A stretch of 64,000 nt of DNA, from assembly GCF_019375475.1 (NCBI RefSeq), contig NZ_JAHXGQ010000008.1, positions 124,001 to 188,000 of the forward strand, given 5' to 3'. The notes below the pieces were generated by a model, which was not told where the DNA came from, ran no database searches, and saw nothing but the letters and a program-made list of their open reading frames with translations. Numbering within the stretch: position 1 is the first letter of the stretch; each line of letters begins with the position of its first letter. This DNA is from Saccharothrix obliqua (GTDB lineage Bacteria; Actinomycetota; Actinomycetes; Mycobacteriales; Pseudonocardiaceae). This document shows positions 55,333-64,000 of the stretch, piece after piece. The translations under genes and the position numbers were made by a program.

Positions 55333-56067
55333 TCAGGGGTCGGTGAGGTCGGTGCGCAGTGCCGCGGTCAGCGCGGCGGGCGGGCCGGCGTGGTAGAAGT
55401 GCCCGCCGGGGAACACGCGCAGGCGGAACGGGCCGGTGGTGACCTCCGCCCAGCGCCGCATCTCCGGCACGGAAACCTCCGGGTCGGCGTCACCGGTCAA
55501 CGCCGACACGGGGCAGTCCAGCACCGGGCCGGGCAGCGGGTGGTACGTCTCGTTGACCGCGAAGTCCGCACGCAGGCCCGGCAGGAACAACCGCATCAGG
55601 TCCTGCTGGTCGAGCACTTCACGGGGCGTGCCGCCCATCGCCGCCACGGCGTCCAGGAACTCGTCGTGCGCCAACGGGTGCAGCGGCGCGCGGCGTGCGG
55701 GCAGGTGCGGTGCGCGCCGACCGGACACGAACAACCGCAGCGGTGGGCGCGGCGCGGTCGTCAGCCGCCGGGCGACCTCGTAGGCCACCACCGCGCCCAT
55801 GCTGTGCCCGAACAACGCGTACGGCCGGTCCGCGTGCGCCCGCACGGCGTCCGCCAGCGGCGTCACGATGTCCGCGACGGTCGTCAGCGGCGTCTCCCGC
55901 AGGCGGGTCTCCCGGCCCGGCAGGACGACGGCGCACACACCCACCTCCGGCGCGAGCGATCCCGGCCACGCCCGGAAGAACCCCGCGCCGCCACCCGCGT
56001 GCGCGATGCAGTACAACAGCACGGGTGAGTCCGGTGTGGACGGTGGTTTGAGCCACGGGTCGGTCAC
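55333..56067 (-). CDS. Type II thioesterase
   Basis: The protein has 244 residues; the GTG start overlaps the NRPS stop (GTGA). Typical editing-thioesterase motifs: LLYCIAHAGGGAGFFRAW, VVLPGRETRLRE, nucleophile elbow ALFGHSMGAVVAYE, LTGDADPEVSVPEM with the catalytic Asp, and FPGGHFYHAG with the His. It removes stalled or wrong acyl groups from carrier domains. Coupling to the NRPS gene indicates that it serves this assembly line. Confidence 0.93.
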   Translation of the reverse strand: MTDPWLKPPSTPDSPVLLYCIAHAGGGAGFFRAWPGSLAPEVGVCAVVLPGRETRLRETPLTTVADIVTPLADAVRAHADRPYALFGHSMGAVVAYEVARRLTTAPRPPLRLFVSGRRAPHLPARRAPLHPLAHDEFLDAVAAMGGTPREVLDQQDLMRLFLPGLRADFAVNETYHPLPGPVLDCPVSALTGDADPEVSVPEMRRWAEVTTGPFRLRVFPGGHFYHAGPPAALTAALRTDLTDP

Positions 56068-59000
56068 GCGTCCTCCGCGGGTTTCGGGGCCCGGAGCACG
56101 ACGTGGCCCACCGAGCCGGTCGCGCCGACCGCGTTCACCAGCGCCCGCAACGGGGTGCCGGTCCACGGCGTCGGCTCGGTGACGAACCGCACCGGCAGAC
56201 CGGCCAGGTCCACCAGAGCGCTCGGGCGGTCGGACAGCAGGGTGGGCGCGAGCGTGCCGTGCCGCAGCTGCAACAGCACCTTGGTCAGCTGCGCCAGGCC
56301 CGAGGCCGCCTCGGCGTGCCCCAGGTTCGGCTTCAGGGTGCCGATCGGCACCGCCGGCCGGTCGGCGAACAACCGCCCGACCGCCGCCACCTCGGCCGCG
56401 TCGGAGAACGCCGCGCCGGACGCCGCGCACTCCACGTAGCCGATGTCGGCCGGGGTCAGGCCCGCCTGGTCCAGCGCCCGGGTCAGCGAGCCGGTCAGCG
56501 TCGCGACGTCCGGCGTGCCGAACCGGCCGGACCCGCCGGTGTGCCCGACCCACGCGCTCTCCACGACGCCGTGCACGGTGTCGCCGTCCGCCCGCGCGTC
56601 GGACAGCCGGCGCAGCAGCACCGCGCCGACCGCCTCACCGGGCGACCAGCCGCCCGCGTCCAGCGCCCGGCCCGGCACCTCCGCGACCAGGTCCAGCCCG
56701 CGCAGGACCGACGCGTGGTAGGGGTGCAGCAGCAGGTTCGCCGCGCCCACCACGGCCGCGTCGCAGTCACCACGACGCAGGCTCTCCACGGCCAGCGCGA
56801 GCGCGGTGAGCGACGAGGAGCACGACGTGTCCACGGCCAGGCTCGGGCCGCGGAAGTCGAACACGTGCGACACCCGGTTCGCGACTTCGGAACCCGTGCC
56901 GGAGATCCGCGCCGAGCCGTTGGCCCGCCACCGGTCGCTGCCGACCAGGCGGTGGTCGTGCCACATCAGCCCGACGAACACGCCGACCCTCCCCAGCGAC
57001 GCGGCCGTGTGGCCCGCGTCCTCCAGGCAGCCCCACACCACCTCCAGCAGCAGCCGGAGCTGGGGGTCCAGGGTGGCGGCCTCCGCGGGCGCGATGCCGA
57101 ACACCGCGCTGTCGAAGGACGTCACGTCCCGCAGGTAGCCGCCGGGCGGCCCGTCGCCCCGCGCGGCGGGCGGCGGCGTGATCGAGCAGCGGCCGTCGAC
57201 CAGGTTGCGCCACAACGCGTCCAGGTCGTCCGCCTCCGGGTAGCGACCCGCGACACCGACGACCGCGACCTCCGGCGGCGTGGCCGGCGCGTGGTCCACG
57301 GCCCCGCCCAGGAAGGACTGGAGGAACACGTGGTCCGGTCCGAGGCACAACGCCCGGCGCAGCGGCTCCTCGGCCACCGCGCCGACCGGGCACAGCCCCA
57401 GGCCGTGCGGCGCCTGGCCGGACATCAGCAACTGGCCCAGGTAACCGGCTTCGAGCGCGAGGAACCGGTCCGCGTCGTCGCCGTACAGCGGGCGCACGGC
57501 CTTCGCCTGGCCCACCAGGTGCAGCTCGAACGCGGCCCGGTCGCGCACGGGGCGGTTGTAGACGAAGTGCGCCGACCGCCCCAGCTCCGCGCCCGCCGAG
57601 ATCCGCCGCAACGCGTGCTCGTCCGGGTGGTAGTAGTACACGCCGCCGGGGACGCCGGAGACCCGGCCGTCGAGGACGTGGACGTAGACCTGCACGCCGT
57701 AGGTGTCGCCCGCCGAGGGGTACAGCCGCCGTCGCCGGTCGCCGTCCGGTAGCGGGCGCAGGAGGGCGAGCAGGCCCGTCAACGCGGGGAAGGGCACGGG
57801 GTCCGGCCGGAAGTCGCGGCGGCTGCCACGCCACCGGTACAGGTGCTCGTCCGGCCGCTCGTCGGGCAGGGGGAGGGGCGTGCCGTCGTCACGCAGGTCC
57901 CACCGGGCGTCGGCGAACGCGGCCCGCTCGGTCGCCGACAGGACGTCCACGGCGAGCGCCGGAGCGGCTTCCACCGCCTGCTCCGGGGCGGGCGACTTCG
58001 CGGCTTCCGACTTCGGTCGCGGGTCGGGCGACTCCGCCCGTTCCGCCTCCGGTCGCGGGTCGGGCGGACCAGCCGGTCCTACCTCCGGTCGCGGGTCGGG
58101 CAGCGTCTCCGGTCGCGGGTCGGGCAGCGTCTCCGGTCGCGGGTCGGGTAGCCCCTCCGGTTGGGGCGCGGGTCCGCCGACAACCGTCGCGACATGCGCC
58201 GCGATGCCGTCCACGGTGGGGTTGTCCAGCAGCACGGCCACCGGCACCCGCGTCCCGAACCGCTCCTGGAGACGGGTCGACACCTGCACCATGGTGAACG
58301 AGGTAGCGCCCTGGTCCCACAGGTCGACCGACGGGTCCACCGCGTCGCCGACCAGTTCCGCGACCAGTTCGGTGAGCGCCCGGCGCAGGTCCTGGTCGGC
58401 GGCGGGCACCGGGTCGGGCTCGCCGGGTGCGGCCGGTTCGGCGGTCGGGGGCCACGGCAGGGCGTCGCGGTCCAGCTTGCCGTTGGCGGTGGCGGGCAGG
58501 CGGTCCAGGAGGACCACGTGGTTGGGCACCATGTAGTCCGGCAACGCCTCGGCCGCGTGCGCGCGCAGCTCCTTCGGCCCCGGCGTGGCACCGGGTGCGG
58601 GCACCACGTAGGCGACCAGCTTGCGCTCCCCGGCGTCGTCACGCGGCACGACCACCGCGTCCCGCACGGCGCCGTGGGTGCGCAGCCGGTGCTCGATCTC
58701 GCCCGGCTCCACCCGGAACCCGCGGATCTTCACCTGGTGGTCGGCACGGCCCAGGAAGCGGATGTTCCCGTCGGGGAGGAAGCTCGCCCGGTCGCCGGTG
58801 CGGTACATCAGCGCGCCGCCCGGTTCGAACGGGCACGGCACGAAGCGCTCCCGCGTCAGCTCCGGCCGGTTGAGGTAGCCGAGGCTGAGCACGTCACCCG
58901 CGATGTACAGGTCGCCCTCCCGACCGATCCGGCACGGCCGCAGGTCGTCGTCGAGGACGTAGTACCGGGCGTTGTCGATCGGTTTGCCGTAGGGGATGCT

Positions 59001-62000
59001 GCGCCACGACGGGTCGACCTCGCCGACCCGGAACCAGTTGGACCACACGGTCGCCTCCGTCGCGCCGCCCAGGCTGATCAAATCCACCCGGGTGAAGCAG
59101 GCACGCAGCTCGGCGGGCAGGGTGAGCGGCGTGTAGTCGCCGCTGAGGAACACCAGCCGCAGGTCCGCCGTCCGCGGGTCGCCGCGGTGGGCCGCCATCA
59201 ACGGCACGACGTGGGCGAGCGTGGTCGGCGCGGAGTTCCAGAACGTGATCGGCTCCGTCAGCAGCACGTCCAGCAGCAACGCCGGGTCGCGCTGCTGCTC
59301 GGCGTCCGCGACGTACACCGACGCGCCGTACCCGAGCAGGCCGAGCAGGTCGAACACCGACAGGTCGAACCCCAGCGACGTGACGCACAGGCCGACGTCG
59401 GCGGGGCCGAAGCCGAACGTGCGGCGGGCCCAGTGCAGCAGGTTGTGCACCGCGCGGTGGTTCACCGCGACACCCTTGGGCCGCCCGGTGCTGCCGGAGG
59501 TGAAGATGACGTAGGCGGTGGCGTTCTCGTCGGTGACGGGCTCGGGATCGGGTTCGTCGGCGTCACCGAGCCGGTCGGCGTGCACCAGCGGCAGCCCGGC
59601 GGCGGGTGGCAGGTCGGACGTGGTGACCACCGCGACCGCCCCCGCGTCGGTCAACATCGTCGTGGCACGGGCATCGGGCAGCGACGGCTCCACCGGCAGG
59701 TACGCGCCACCCGCCTTGAGCACGCCGAACACGGCCGCCACCAGCAGCGGACCGCGGGCGAGGCGGATGCCGACCACGGATTCCGCGCCGACACCGGCGG
59801 CTCGCAGGCGTGCCGCGATCCGGTTCGCGGCGGCGTTCAGCTCGCGGTAGGTGGTGACGCCACCACGACCGCGCACGGCCACCGCGTCCGGCCGGGTGCG
59901 GGCCTGCTCCTCGAACAGCAGGTGCACCGGCCCGTCGTGCGGGAAGTCCGCGGCGGTGTCGTTCCACGTCCGCAGCACGAGTTCCAGCTCGGCGTCCCGG
60001 TCGTCGGCGGACCACGCGGCCTCGTCCGCGCCGAGCCCGGCCAGGATTTCCCGGTAGGTGGCGAAGATCCCGTTCAGCGCGCCATCGGGCACCGCGCCGC
60101 GCACGGCGTCCCAGAAGACGTGCAGCTCGTCGCCACCCTCGTCGATCGCGATGCAGTCCAGGCCGACATCCGGGGTGCAGGTCAGCCACGGTCCCGCGGT
60201 GACGCCCTCGGGCAGGGGCGCGTCACCCAGCTCCAGCAACCCGGTGCACACCACCGGGAACCCGTACGAACCGGTCCGCCGCTTGCGGAGCACGACCGTC
60301 CGCAGCTCGGCCAGCCCGGACGCGGCGTCGGCGGCGGTGTCGCCGGTGAGGACCGCGTGCGCCCGCCGGGCCGCCTCCTCGAACGGCAGGCCCGGTTCGG
60401 CGCGCGGCACCCAGCTCAACGCCGTCACCTCGGCGGGCCGGAACCGCTCCACCGCTTCGGCCCAACGCACCACGGGCACCGCGAAGTCGTCGGTGAAGTG
60501 CGTGGCGAGAGCTTGGGTGAGGGCGGTGACGAGCACCGCGTCGAGGCTGATCCCGCGGTGCCGCGCCCGTTCCCGGCAGCGCGACCAGCCGGGCACCACC
60601 GCGGTCAGCCGGGTTCGTGGACCGGACGTGGCGGCCAGCGGCGGCCCCGGCGGCAGCGTGGCGAACCGCTCCCGCCAGTGGGCGCGGTCCGCGTCCGAGT
60701 GCCGCCGCCCGGCGACCAACTCGGCGTAGGGCGCGGCGTGCAGCGATCGCACGGCCGGGTCGTGGTACCGGCGCAGCAGTTCACGCATCAGGAGGTGGAT
60801 GCTGCGCCCGTCGGCGACCAGCAGGTCCAGTGCCATGTGGACGGTGGTGCCGATGTCGTCCTTTGTCACGCGGATCTCGCCCTGCGGCAGCCTGCCCAGC
60901 GGGTAGGCGCGGCTGACCATGTCCTGCTGGACCTCGCCCGTGGAAACCGGGATGTGCCAGCGGTCCGGCACGGTGTCGTGCACCACCAGCCTGCCGTCGT
61001 GCGTGACGACCGTGCGCAACACCTCGTGGTCGGCGAGCATGGCCAACCACGCGGCTTCCAGGCGTGGCAGGTCGAGGTCGTCGACCCGGAAGCCGTGGCA
61101 GACCTGGCAACCCGACCACGGGCCGACGCCGTCACCGGTGCGGGCCACGAAGTACGCCTGCTGGAGGTCGTTGAGCGGTCGGGGATCGGTGGCGTCGCCC
61201 GGCCACAGCCAGCGCAGGGTGTTGACGAACCACCCGAGCACACCCGCTACGACACCCGGCCGGAACGCGCTGTCCACCACGTCCCAGCGGATGCCGAGCG
61301 CGCCGTCCCGCTCGGCGACCTGCGCGTCGAGCGTGACGCCGGTGGTCTGGCTGAGCGCGTAGGAACCGTCCGCACCACCGCCGCCGATGTCGATGAGGCT
61401 GGTGAACACCACCGGGAGCGAGTCCGGCACCCGGTACTTCTGCGCGCGCATCGCACGCAGCGCGCTCACCCCGGGCACCGCCGTGTGGTCGAGGTCGCGG
61501 CGCAGCCTCTCGTGGACCCGTTTCGCCGCTTCGGTGAGCGGGAGGTCCGTGGTCGGCTCAGCGACGAAGACCGCGGTCGACGTGAACGGCCCGACCACGG
61601 TGTCCGCCGCGGTGGGCAGGATCAGCCTGCTGTTGGTGGTGAGCACCAGGGAGAACCGCGGGTCGGCGCACGCCCGTTGCAGCGCCTCGGTGAACACGGT
61701 CAGCACCAGGGAGGTCGGTGAGACGCCGAGGTCGGCCGCCAACCGCCGCACGGCGCTCCACTCGCGCGGGGTCAGCTCGGCCGTGTAGGGGGTGCGCACC
61801 CCGTCCGGCGGGGTGTCGGCGGCGGGCAGGGCGGGTCCGGGTGGCAGGTCGCGCAAGCGGTCCACCCAGTAACCCAGGCTCGCGCGGCACGCGTCGCCCG
61901 ACCGGTGCTCGGCGAGCGCGACCACCAGGTCCCGCACCCCGAACCCGCCGCCGGGCAGCGCGCACGCCGGGTCCTCGTAGGTGGCCCACAGCTGCTCCAC

Positions 62001-62681
62001 CAGCAGCTCCAGCCCCGCGCCGTCGGTGATCAGCGCGTCCACGCTCAGGTGCAGCACGCCCGCGCCGTCGGCGGTCCGGGACACCGCTACACTCCACAAT
62101 GGACAGTCCGTGTCCAGGTAGGCGCGGTGTGACAGCTGATTTCGTACGGTCAGCACGTCGTCGTGCACCGGCATCGACCAGTCCGGTGGGTCGGGCATGA
62201 TGCGCTGCGTGCCGTCCGGGGTCAGCACCAGGCGCAACGCGTCGTGGTGCGCGACCAACCGGCCCCAGGCGGCGCGCAAGCGCGTCACGTCCAGGTCGGG
62301 CACCGTGAACTCGCGGTACACGTGGCAGCCGATGCCGTCGCCGAGGCTCTTGCCCAGCAGGTACGCCTCCTGCAACGGGGAGAGCGGGAAGGGCTGGTGA
62401 CGTGCGCCCGGCGCGGCTCGCACCGCCGGCCGCACACCGGCCCGGCCCAGCGAGCCGACCGCCAGCGCGGCCAGCTCGCGCGGGTCGCGGCACGTGCGGA
62501 CGGCGTCCATGGGCAGCTCGGCGCCGAGGGCCGTGCCGACCTCCAGCAGCACCCGCGCGGCGGCGAGCGAGCCGAGGCCGAGCGTCGCCAGCGGCGTGTC
62601 CGCGGCGACCGGGGTGTCCGGTGGCAGCACGCGCGCGAGCACACCGAGGATCGTCGTGGTGGCGTCTGCGTGGTCGTCCAT
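56064..62681 (-). CDS. Hybrid NRPS-PKS: PCP-Cy-Cy-A(Cys)-PCP-Ox-KS (LnmI-type N-terminal part)
   Basis: The protein has 2205 residues; ATG with GGGGAG upstream. Domain order: PCP (GLGS, Ser38), Cy1 (about 95-510, DALITD), Cy2 (about 515-895, DLLVAD), A (about 905-1420: YVIFTSGSTGRPKG, GYLNRPELT, MYRTGDRAS, NGKLDRDA), PCP (GATS near 1461), PDPRPE-repeat linker, thiazoline oxidase Ox (about 1585-1790, SAGDTYGVQVYVHV), KS (about 1805-2205). The A-domain pocket reads D-L-F-N-F-S-L-V-W, closely matching the Cys code (DLYNLSLIW). Tandem Cy domains plus Ox predict a thiazole, as in leinamycin. The terminal KS keeps Cys (DTSCSSS, near 1954) and LKPNLGH, but HGTGT is replaced by CAASGAA, so it is probably a transfer-only KS. 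It ends without its post-KS linker, which is at the start of PKS 1. Confidence 0.92.
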   Translation of the reverse strand: MDDHADATTTILGVLARVLPPDTPVAADTPLATLGLGSLAAARVLLEVGTALGAELPMDAVRTCRDPRELAALAVGSLGRAGVRPAVRAAPGARHQPFPLSPLQEAYLLGKSLGDGIGCHVYREFTVPDLDVTRLRAAWGRLVAHHDALRLVLTPDGTQRIMPDPPDWSMPVHDDVLTVRNQLSHRAYLDTDCPLWSVAVSRTADGAGVLHLSVDALITDGAGLELLVEQLWATYEDPACALPGGGFGVRDLVVALAEHRSGDACRASLGYWVDRLRDLPPGPALPAADTPPDGVRTPYTAELTPREWSAVRRLAADLGVSPTSLVLTVFTEALQRACADPRFSLVLTTNSRLILPTAADTVVGPFTSTAVFVAEPTTDLPLTEAAKRVHERLRRDLDHTAVPGVSALRAMRAQKYRVPDSLPVVFTSLIDIGGGGADGSYALSQTTGVTLDAQVAERDGALGIRWDVVDSAFRPGVVAGVLGWFVNTLRWLWPGDATDPRPLNDLQQAYFVARTGDGVGPWSGCQVCHGFRVDDLDLPRLEAAWLAMLADHEVLRTVVTHDGRLVVHDTVPDRWHIPVSTGEVQQDMVSRAYPLGRLPQGEIRVTKDDIGTTVHMALDLLVADGRSIHLLMRELLRRYHDPAVRSLHAAPYAELVAGRRHSDADRAHWRERFATLPPGPPLAATSGPRTRLTAVVPGWSRCRERARHRGISLDAVLVTALTQALATHFTDDFAVPVVRWAEAVERFRPAEVTALSWVPRAEPGLPFEEAARRAHAVLTGDTAADAASGLAELRTVVLRKRRTGSYGFPVVCTGLLELGDAPLPEGVTAGPWLTCTPDVGLDCIAIDEGGDELHVFWDAVRGAVPDGALNGIFATYREILAGLGADEAAWSADDRDAELELVLRTWNDTAADFPHDGPVHLLFEEQARTRPDAVAVRGRGGVTTYRELNAAANRIAARLRAAGVGAESVVGIRLARGPLLVAAVFGVLKAGGAYLPVEPSLPDARATTMLTDAGAVAVVTTSDLPPAAGLPLVHADRLGDADEPDPEPVTDENATAYVIFTSGSTGRPKGVAVNHRAVHNLLHWARRTFGFGPADVGLCVTSLGFDLSVFDLLGLLGYGASVYVADAEQQRDPALLLDVLLTEPITFWNSAPTTLAHVVPLMAAHRGDPRTADLRLVFLSGDYTPLTLPAELRACFTRVDLISLGGATEATVWSNWFRVGEVDPSWRSIPYGKPIDNARYYVLDDDLRPCRIGREGDLYIAGDVLSLGYLNRPELTRERFVPCPFEPGGALMYRTGDRASFLPDGNIRFLGRADHQVKIRGFRVEPGEIEHRLRTHGAVRDAVVVPRDDAGERKLVAYVVPAPGATPGPKELRAHAAEALPDYMVPNHVVLLDRLPATANGKLDRDALPWPPTAEPAAPGEPDPVPAADQDLRRALTELVAELVGDAVDPSVDLWDQGATSFTMVQVSTRLQERFGTRVPVAVLLDNPTVDGIAAHVATVVGGPAPQPEGLPDPRPETLPDPRPETLPDPRPEVGPAGPPDPRPEAERAESPDPRPKSEAAKSPAPEQAVEAAPALAVDVLSATERAAFADARWDLRDDGTPLPLPDERPDEHLYRWRGSRRDFRPDPVPFPALTGLLALLRPLPDGDRRRRLYPSAGDTYGVQVYVHVLDGRVSGVPGGVYYYHPDEHALRRISAGAELGRSAHFVYNRPVRDRAAFELHLVGQAKAVRPLYGDDADRFLALEAGYLGQLLMSGQAPHGLGLCPVGAVAEEPLRRALCLGPDHVFLQSFLGGAVDHAPATPPEVAVVGVAGRYPEADDLDALWRNLVDGRCSITPPPAARGDGPPGGYLRDVTSFDSAVFGIAPAEAATLDPQLRLLLEVVWGCLEDAGHTAASLGRVGVFVGLMWHDHRLVGSDRWRANGSARISGTGSEVANRVSHVFDFRGPSLAVDTSCSSSLTALALAVESLRRGDCDAAVVGAANLLLHPYHASVLRGLDLVAEVPGRALDAGGWSPGEAVGAVLLRRLSDARADGDTVHGVVESAWVGHTGGSGRFGTPDVATLTGSLTRALDQAGLTPADIGYVECAASGAAFSDAAEVAAVGRLFADRPAVPIGTLKPNLGHAEAASGLAQLTKVLLQLRHGTLAPTLLSDRPSALVDLAGLPVRFVTEPTPWTGTPLRALVNAVGATGSVGHVVLRAPKPAEDA
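58011..58154 (-). repeat. 24-bp tandem repeat in the PCP-Ox linker of the NRPS
   Basis: Three near-identical direct units of 24 bp at 58083-58154, with two looser copies before them, encode PDPRPET-type repeats. It is an in-frame linker. Confidence 0.8.
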
Positions 62682-62745
62682 GGGCTCCCCGCTGCGACGG
62701 CGGACGGTGTCGTCGCACGCTAAGCGGGCCGGTGGACGCCGTGCT

Positions 62746-62759
62746 GCTCAACCTTGGGC
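62746..62759. promoter_or_regulatory. Palindromic operator candidate, copy 5 (GCTCA-ACCT-TGGGC)
   Basis: One mismatch in the right core; the outer bases still pair (CTGCTCA...TGGGCAG). It lies in the divergent gap between the NRPS operon (start 62681) and AT-OR 2 (start about 62796). Confidence 0.5.
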
Positions 62760-62795
62760 AGCCACGGCGTGGTGCGGCGCTGGACAGTCCAGGTC

Positions 62796-64000
62796 GTGTC
62801 CACGCCGAAGACCGCATGGGTGTTCCCGGGGCAGGGCGCGCAGCGCAGGGGGATGGGCGGCGACCTGTTCGACCGCTTCCCCGAGCACCGCGCGACCGCC
62901 GACCGGGTCATCGGCGTGCCCGTCGCCCGGTTGTGCCTGGAGGACCCGGACCACCTGCTGCGCGACACGCGTTACGCGCAGCCGGCGCTGTTCGTCGTCA
63001 ACGCCTTGAGCTACCTCGCCGCCGAGGCCGGACCGCCGGACTTCTTCGCGGGGCACAGCCTCGGTGAGTACAACGCCCTGTTCGCCGCGGGCAGCCTCGA
63101 CTTCGCCACGGCGCTGGAGCTGGTGTGCCGACGTGGCGAGGTGATGTCGCGCGCGGCGGGCGGCGGGATGGTCGCCGTGATCGGCGCGGGCCCGGACCGG
63201 CTGCGTGGCCTGCTCGCGGACGCCGGGGTGGCGGACGTGGACGTCGCCAACGACAACTCGACCACCCAGGTCGTGCTGTCGGGCCCGCTGGACTCCCTGG
63301 CCGCCGCCACGAAGGCCGTGCGTGCCGCCGGTGCGGCCCGCTGCGTGCCGCTGGCGGTCTCCGCGGCGTTCCACTCCCGGCACATGCGGGCCGCCGCGCG
63401 GGAGTTCGAGGACGTCCTGGCGGACATCCGCTTCGCCCCGCCCCGGGTGCCGGTGTTCTCCAACGTGACCGCCCGCCCGCACGACCCGGGGCTGATCGGG
63501 GACATGCTGGCGCTCCAGGTGCGCAGCCCCGTGCGGTGGCGGGAGACCATGGACCGGCTGGCCGCGGCGGGCGTGCGCGAGGTCCGCGAGTTCGGACCCG
63601 GCAGGGTGCTGACCGAGCTGTGGCGCGCGGTGGGGGCCGAGCCGTCCGGGTCGGGGGGAGTGCCGGGGAAGCGGTGCGAGGTGCCGCCGGCGGCGGCGGC
63701 GAAGCGTGCGGCTCCGCCGCCGGGGCCGGTGGCAGGTGTGGTGCGCGGAGCTGCGGTGCAGGCGGAGTCCGGGAGCGCGGGTGCGGGCCTGTCGGGGCCG
63801 GAGAGCCTCGGGGACGCGGCGTTCCGCGCCGACTACGGCGTCCGCTGGTCCTACCTCACCGGGTCGATGTTCCGCGGCATCGCCTCGGTGCGGCTGGTGG
63901 AGCGCATGGGCCGGGCGGGGCTGCTCGGGTTCTTCGGGGCGGGTGGTCTCCGCTACGACGAGGTGGTGGCCGCGGTGCGGGCGCTCGGCTCGTCGCCGGG
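62796..64000 (+). CDS. Second trans-acting acyltransferase-oxidoreductase (AT-OR 2), 3' end outside window
   Basis: The frame is open to the window edge; about 401 residues are seen. GTG 62796 is chosen because it places the AT opening (TAWVFPGQGAQRRGMGG) where homologues have it; GTGs at 62769 and 62772 are alternatives. The AT domain has AGHSLGEYNA, LVCRRGEVM and VSAAFHSRHM, so catalytic Ser, Arg and His are present. After a Gly/Ala-rich linker the oxidoreductase begins with RADYGVRWSYLTGSMFRGI and AGLLGFFGAGGL, a canonical PfaD/PksE start, unlike the degraded OR of AT-OR 1. It probably provides extender units and a working trans enoyl reductase (inference). Confidence 0.88.
   Translation, partial: MSTPKTAWVFPGQGAQRRGMGGDLFDRFPEHRATADRVIGVPVARLCLEDPDHLLRDTRYAQPALFVVNALSYLAAEAGPPDFFAGHSLGEYNALFAAGSLDFATALELVCRRGEVMSRAAGGGMVAVIGAGPDRLRGLLADAGVADVDVANDNSTTQVVLSGPLDSLAAATKAVRAAGAARCVPLAVSAAFHSRHMRAAAREFEDVLADIRFAPPRVPVFSNVTARPHDPGLIGDMLALQVRSPVRWRETMDRLAAAGVREVREFGPGRVLTELWRAVGAEPSGSGGVPGKRCEVPPAAAAKRAAPPPGPVAGVVRGAAVQAESGSAGAGLSGPESLGDAAFRADYGVRWSYLTGSMFRGIASVRLVERMGRAGLLGFFGAGGLRYDEVVAAVRALGSSP

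Noticed and set aside
58011..58154. 24-bp repeats in the NRPS gene.
   Set aside because: In-frame PDPRPE-type linker repeats, not a mobile or regulatory array.

Overview
ORGANISM AND OVERALL CONTENT. The window is very GC-rich, with strong G/C third-position bias, frequent GTG starts and many ATGA/GTGA stop-start overlaps. This points to an actinobacterium, most likely a Pseudonocardiales/Streptomyces-type filamentous actinomycete. It holds two unrelated accessory regions: an antiviral-type island (1-10234) and a large trans-AT polyketide/nonribosomal peptide gene cluster (about 11184 to beyond 64000). No gap between genes exceeds about 220 bp. No tRNA, rRNA, IS element or CRISPR array was seen.

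REGION 1, 1-10234 (all + strand): a defence-type island. It contains the C-terminal part of a DinG-like SF2 helicase (cut by the window edge), a pPIWI-RE-type PIWI protein, a small winged-helix-like protein, a large AAA ATPase/HerA-type ATPase now split in two by a +1 frameshift at a run of seven G (6685-6691), and an AIPR-family protein with an N-terminal nuclease-like segment. A hairpin at 10257-10305 ends the island. A VOC protein and a DUF3224 protein follow on the - strand.

REGION 2, about 11184-64000: a leinamycin-family cluster. The diagnostic signature is the end of the 6687-residue PKS: KS-ACP-ACP-DUF2156-like-SH (PLP-dependent cysteine-lyase-like)-TE, the DUF-SH arrangement known from LnmJ. 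Other leinamycin-type parts are a discrete adenylation protein (LnmQ role), a Cys-activating Cy-Cy-A-PCP-Ox NRPS ending in a KS (LnmI role), AT-oxidoreductases (LnmG role), LnmK-like acyltransferase/decarboxylase, LnmL-like ACP, HMG-CoA-synthase-like LnmM, an alpha/beta hydrolase (LnmN position), ECH (LnmF role), P450 and a Crp/Fnr regulator (LnmO role).

ASSEMBLY LINE AS READ. Starter amino acid (discrete A protein) > PCP-Cy-Cy-A(Cys)-PCP-Ox (thiazole) > KS0 without the usual HGTGT histidine // [protein break] post-KS linker-ACP > KS1-KR-ACP > KS2 // [protein break] DH-ACP-KR > KS3-ECH2-ACP (beta-branching) > KS4-DH-KR-MT-ACP > KS5-DH-KR-ACP > KS6-ACP-ACP-DUF-SH-TE. This gives six elongating KSs plus one probable transfer KS. 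There are two HMG-CoA synthases but one free ECH1 and one embedded ECH2, so one or two beta-branches are possible.

REGULATION. A palindrome CTGCTCA-N4-TGAGCAG occurs five times, in each of the four divergent promoter gaps of the cluster (13794, 19541, 19578, 53800, 62746). It is the best candidate operator for the cluster's Crp/Fnr-family regulator.

UNEXPECTED PARTS. A 31-residue peptide gene is translationally coupled to the end of the PKS operon. It is followed by a perfect 14-bp hairpin and a gene for a PqqD-like-domain/M50 membrane metalloprotease: a RiPP-like pair inside a polyketide operon. The first AT-OR has a visibly degraded oxidoreductase domain, while the second (right edge) looks canonical. 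The hydrolase in the LnmN position has a Cys nucleophile. A 297-residue protein of unknown function has two duplicated halves joined by an Asp/His-rich linker.
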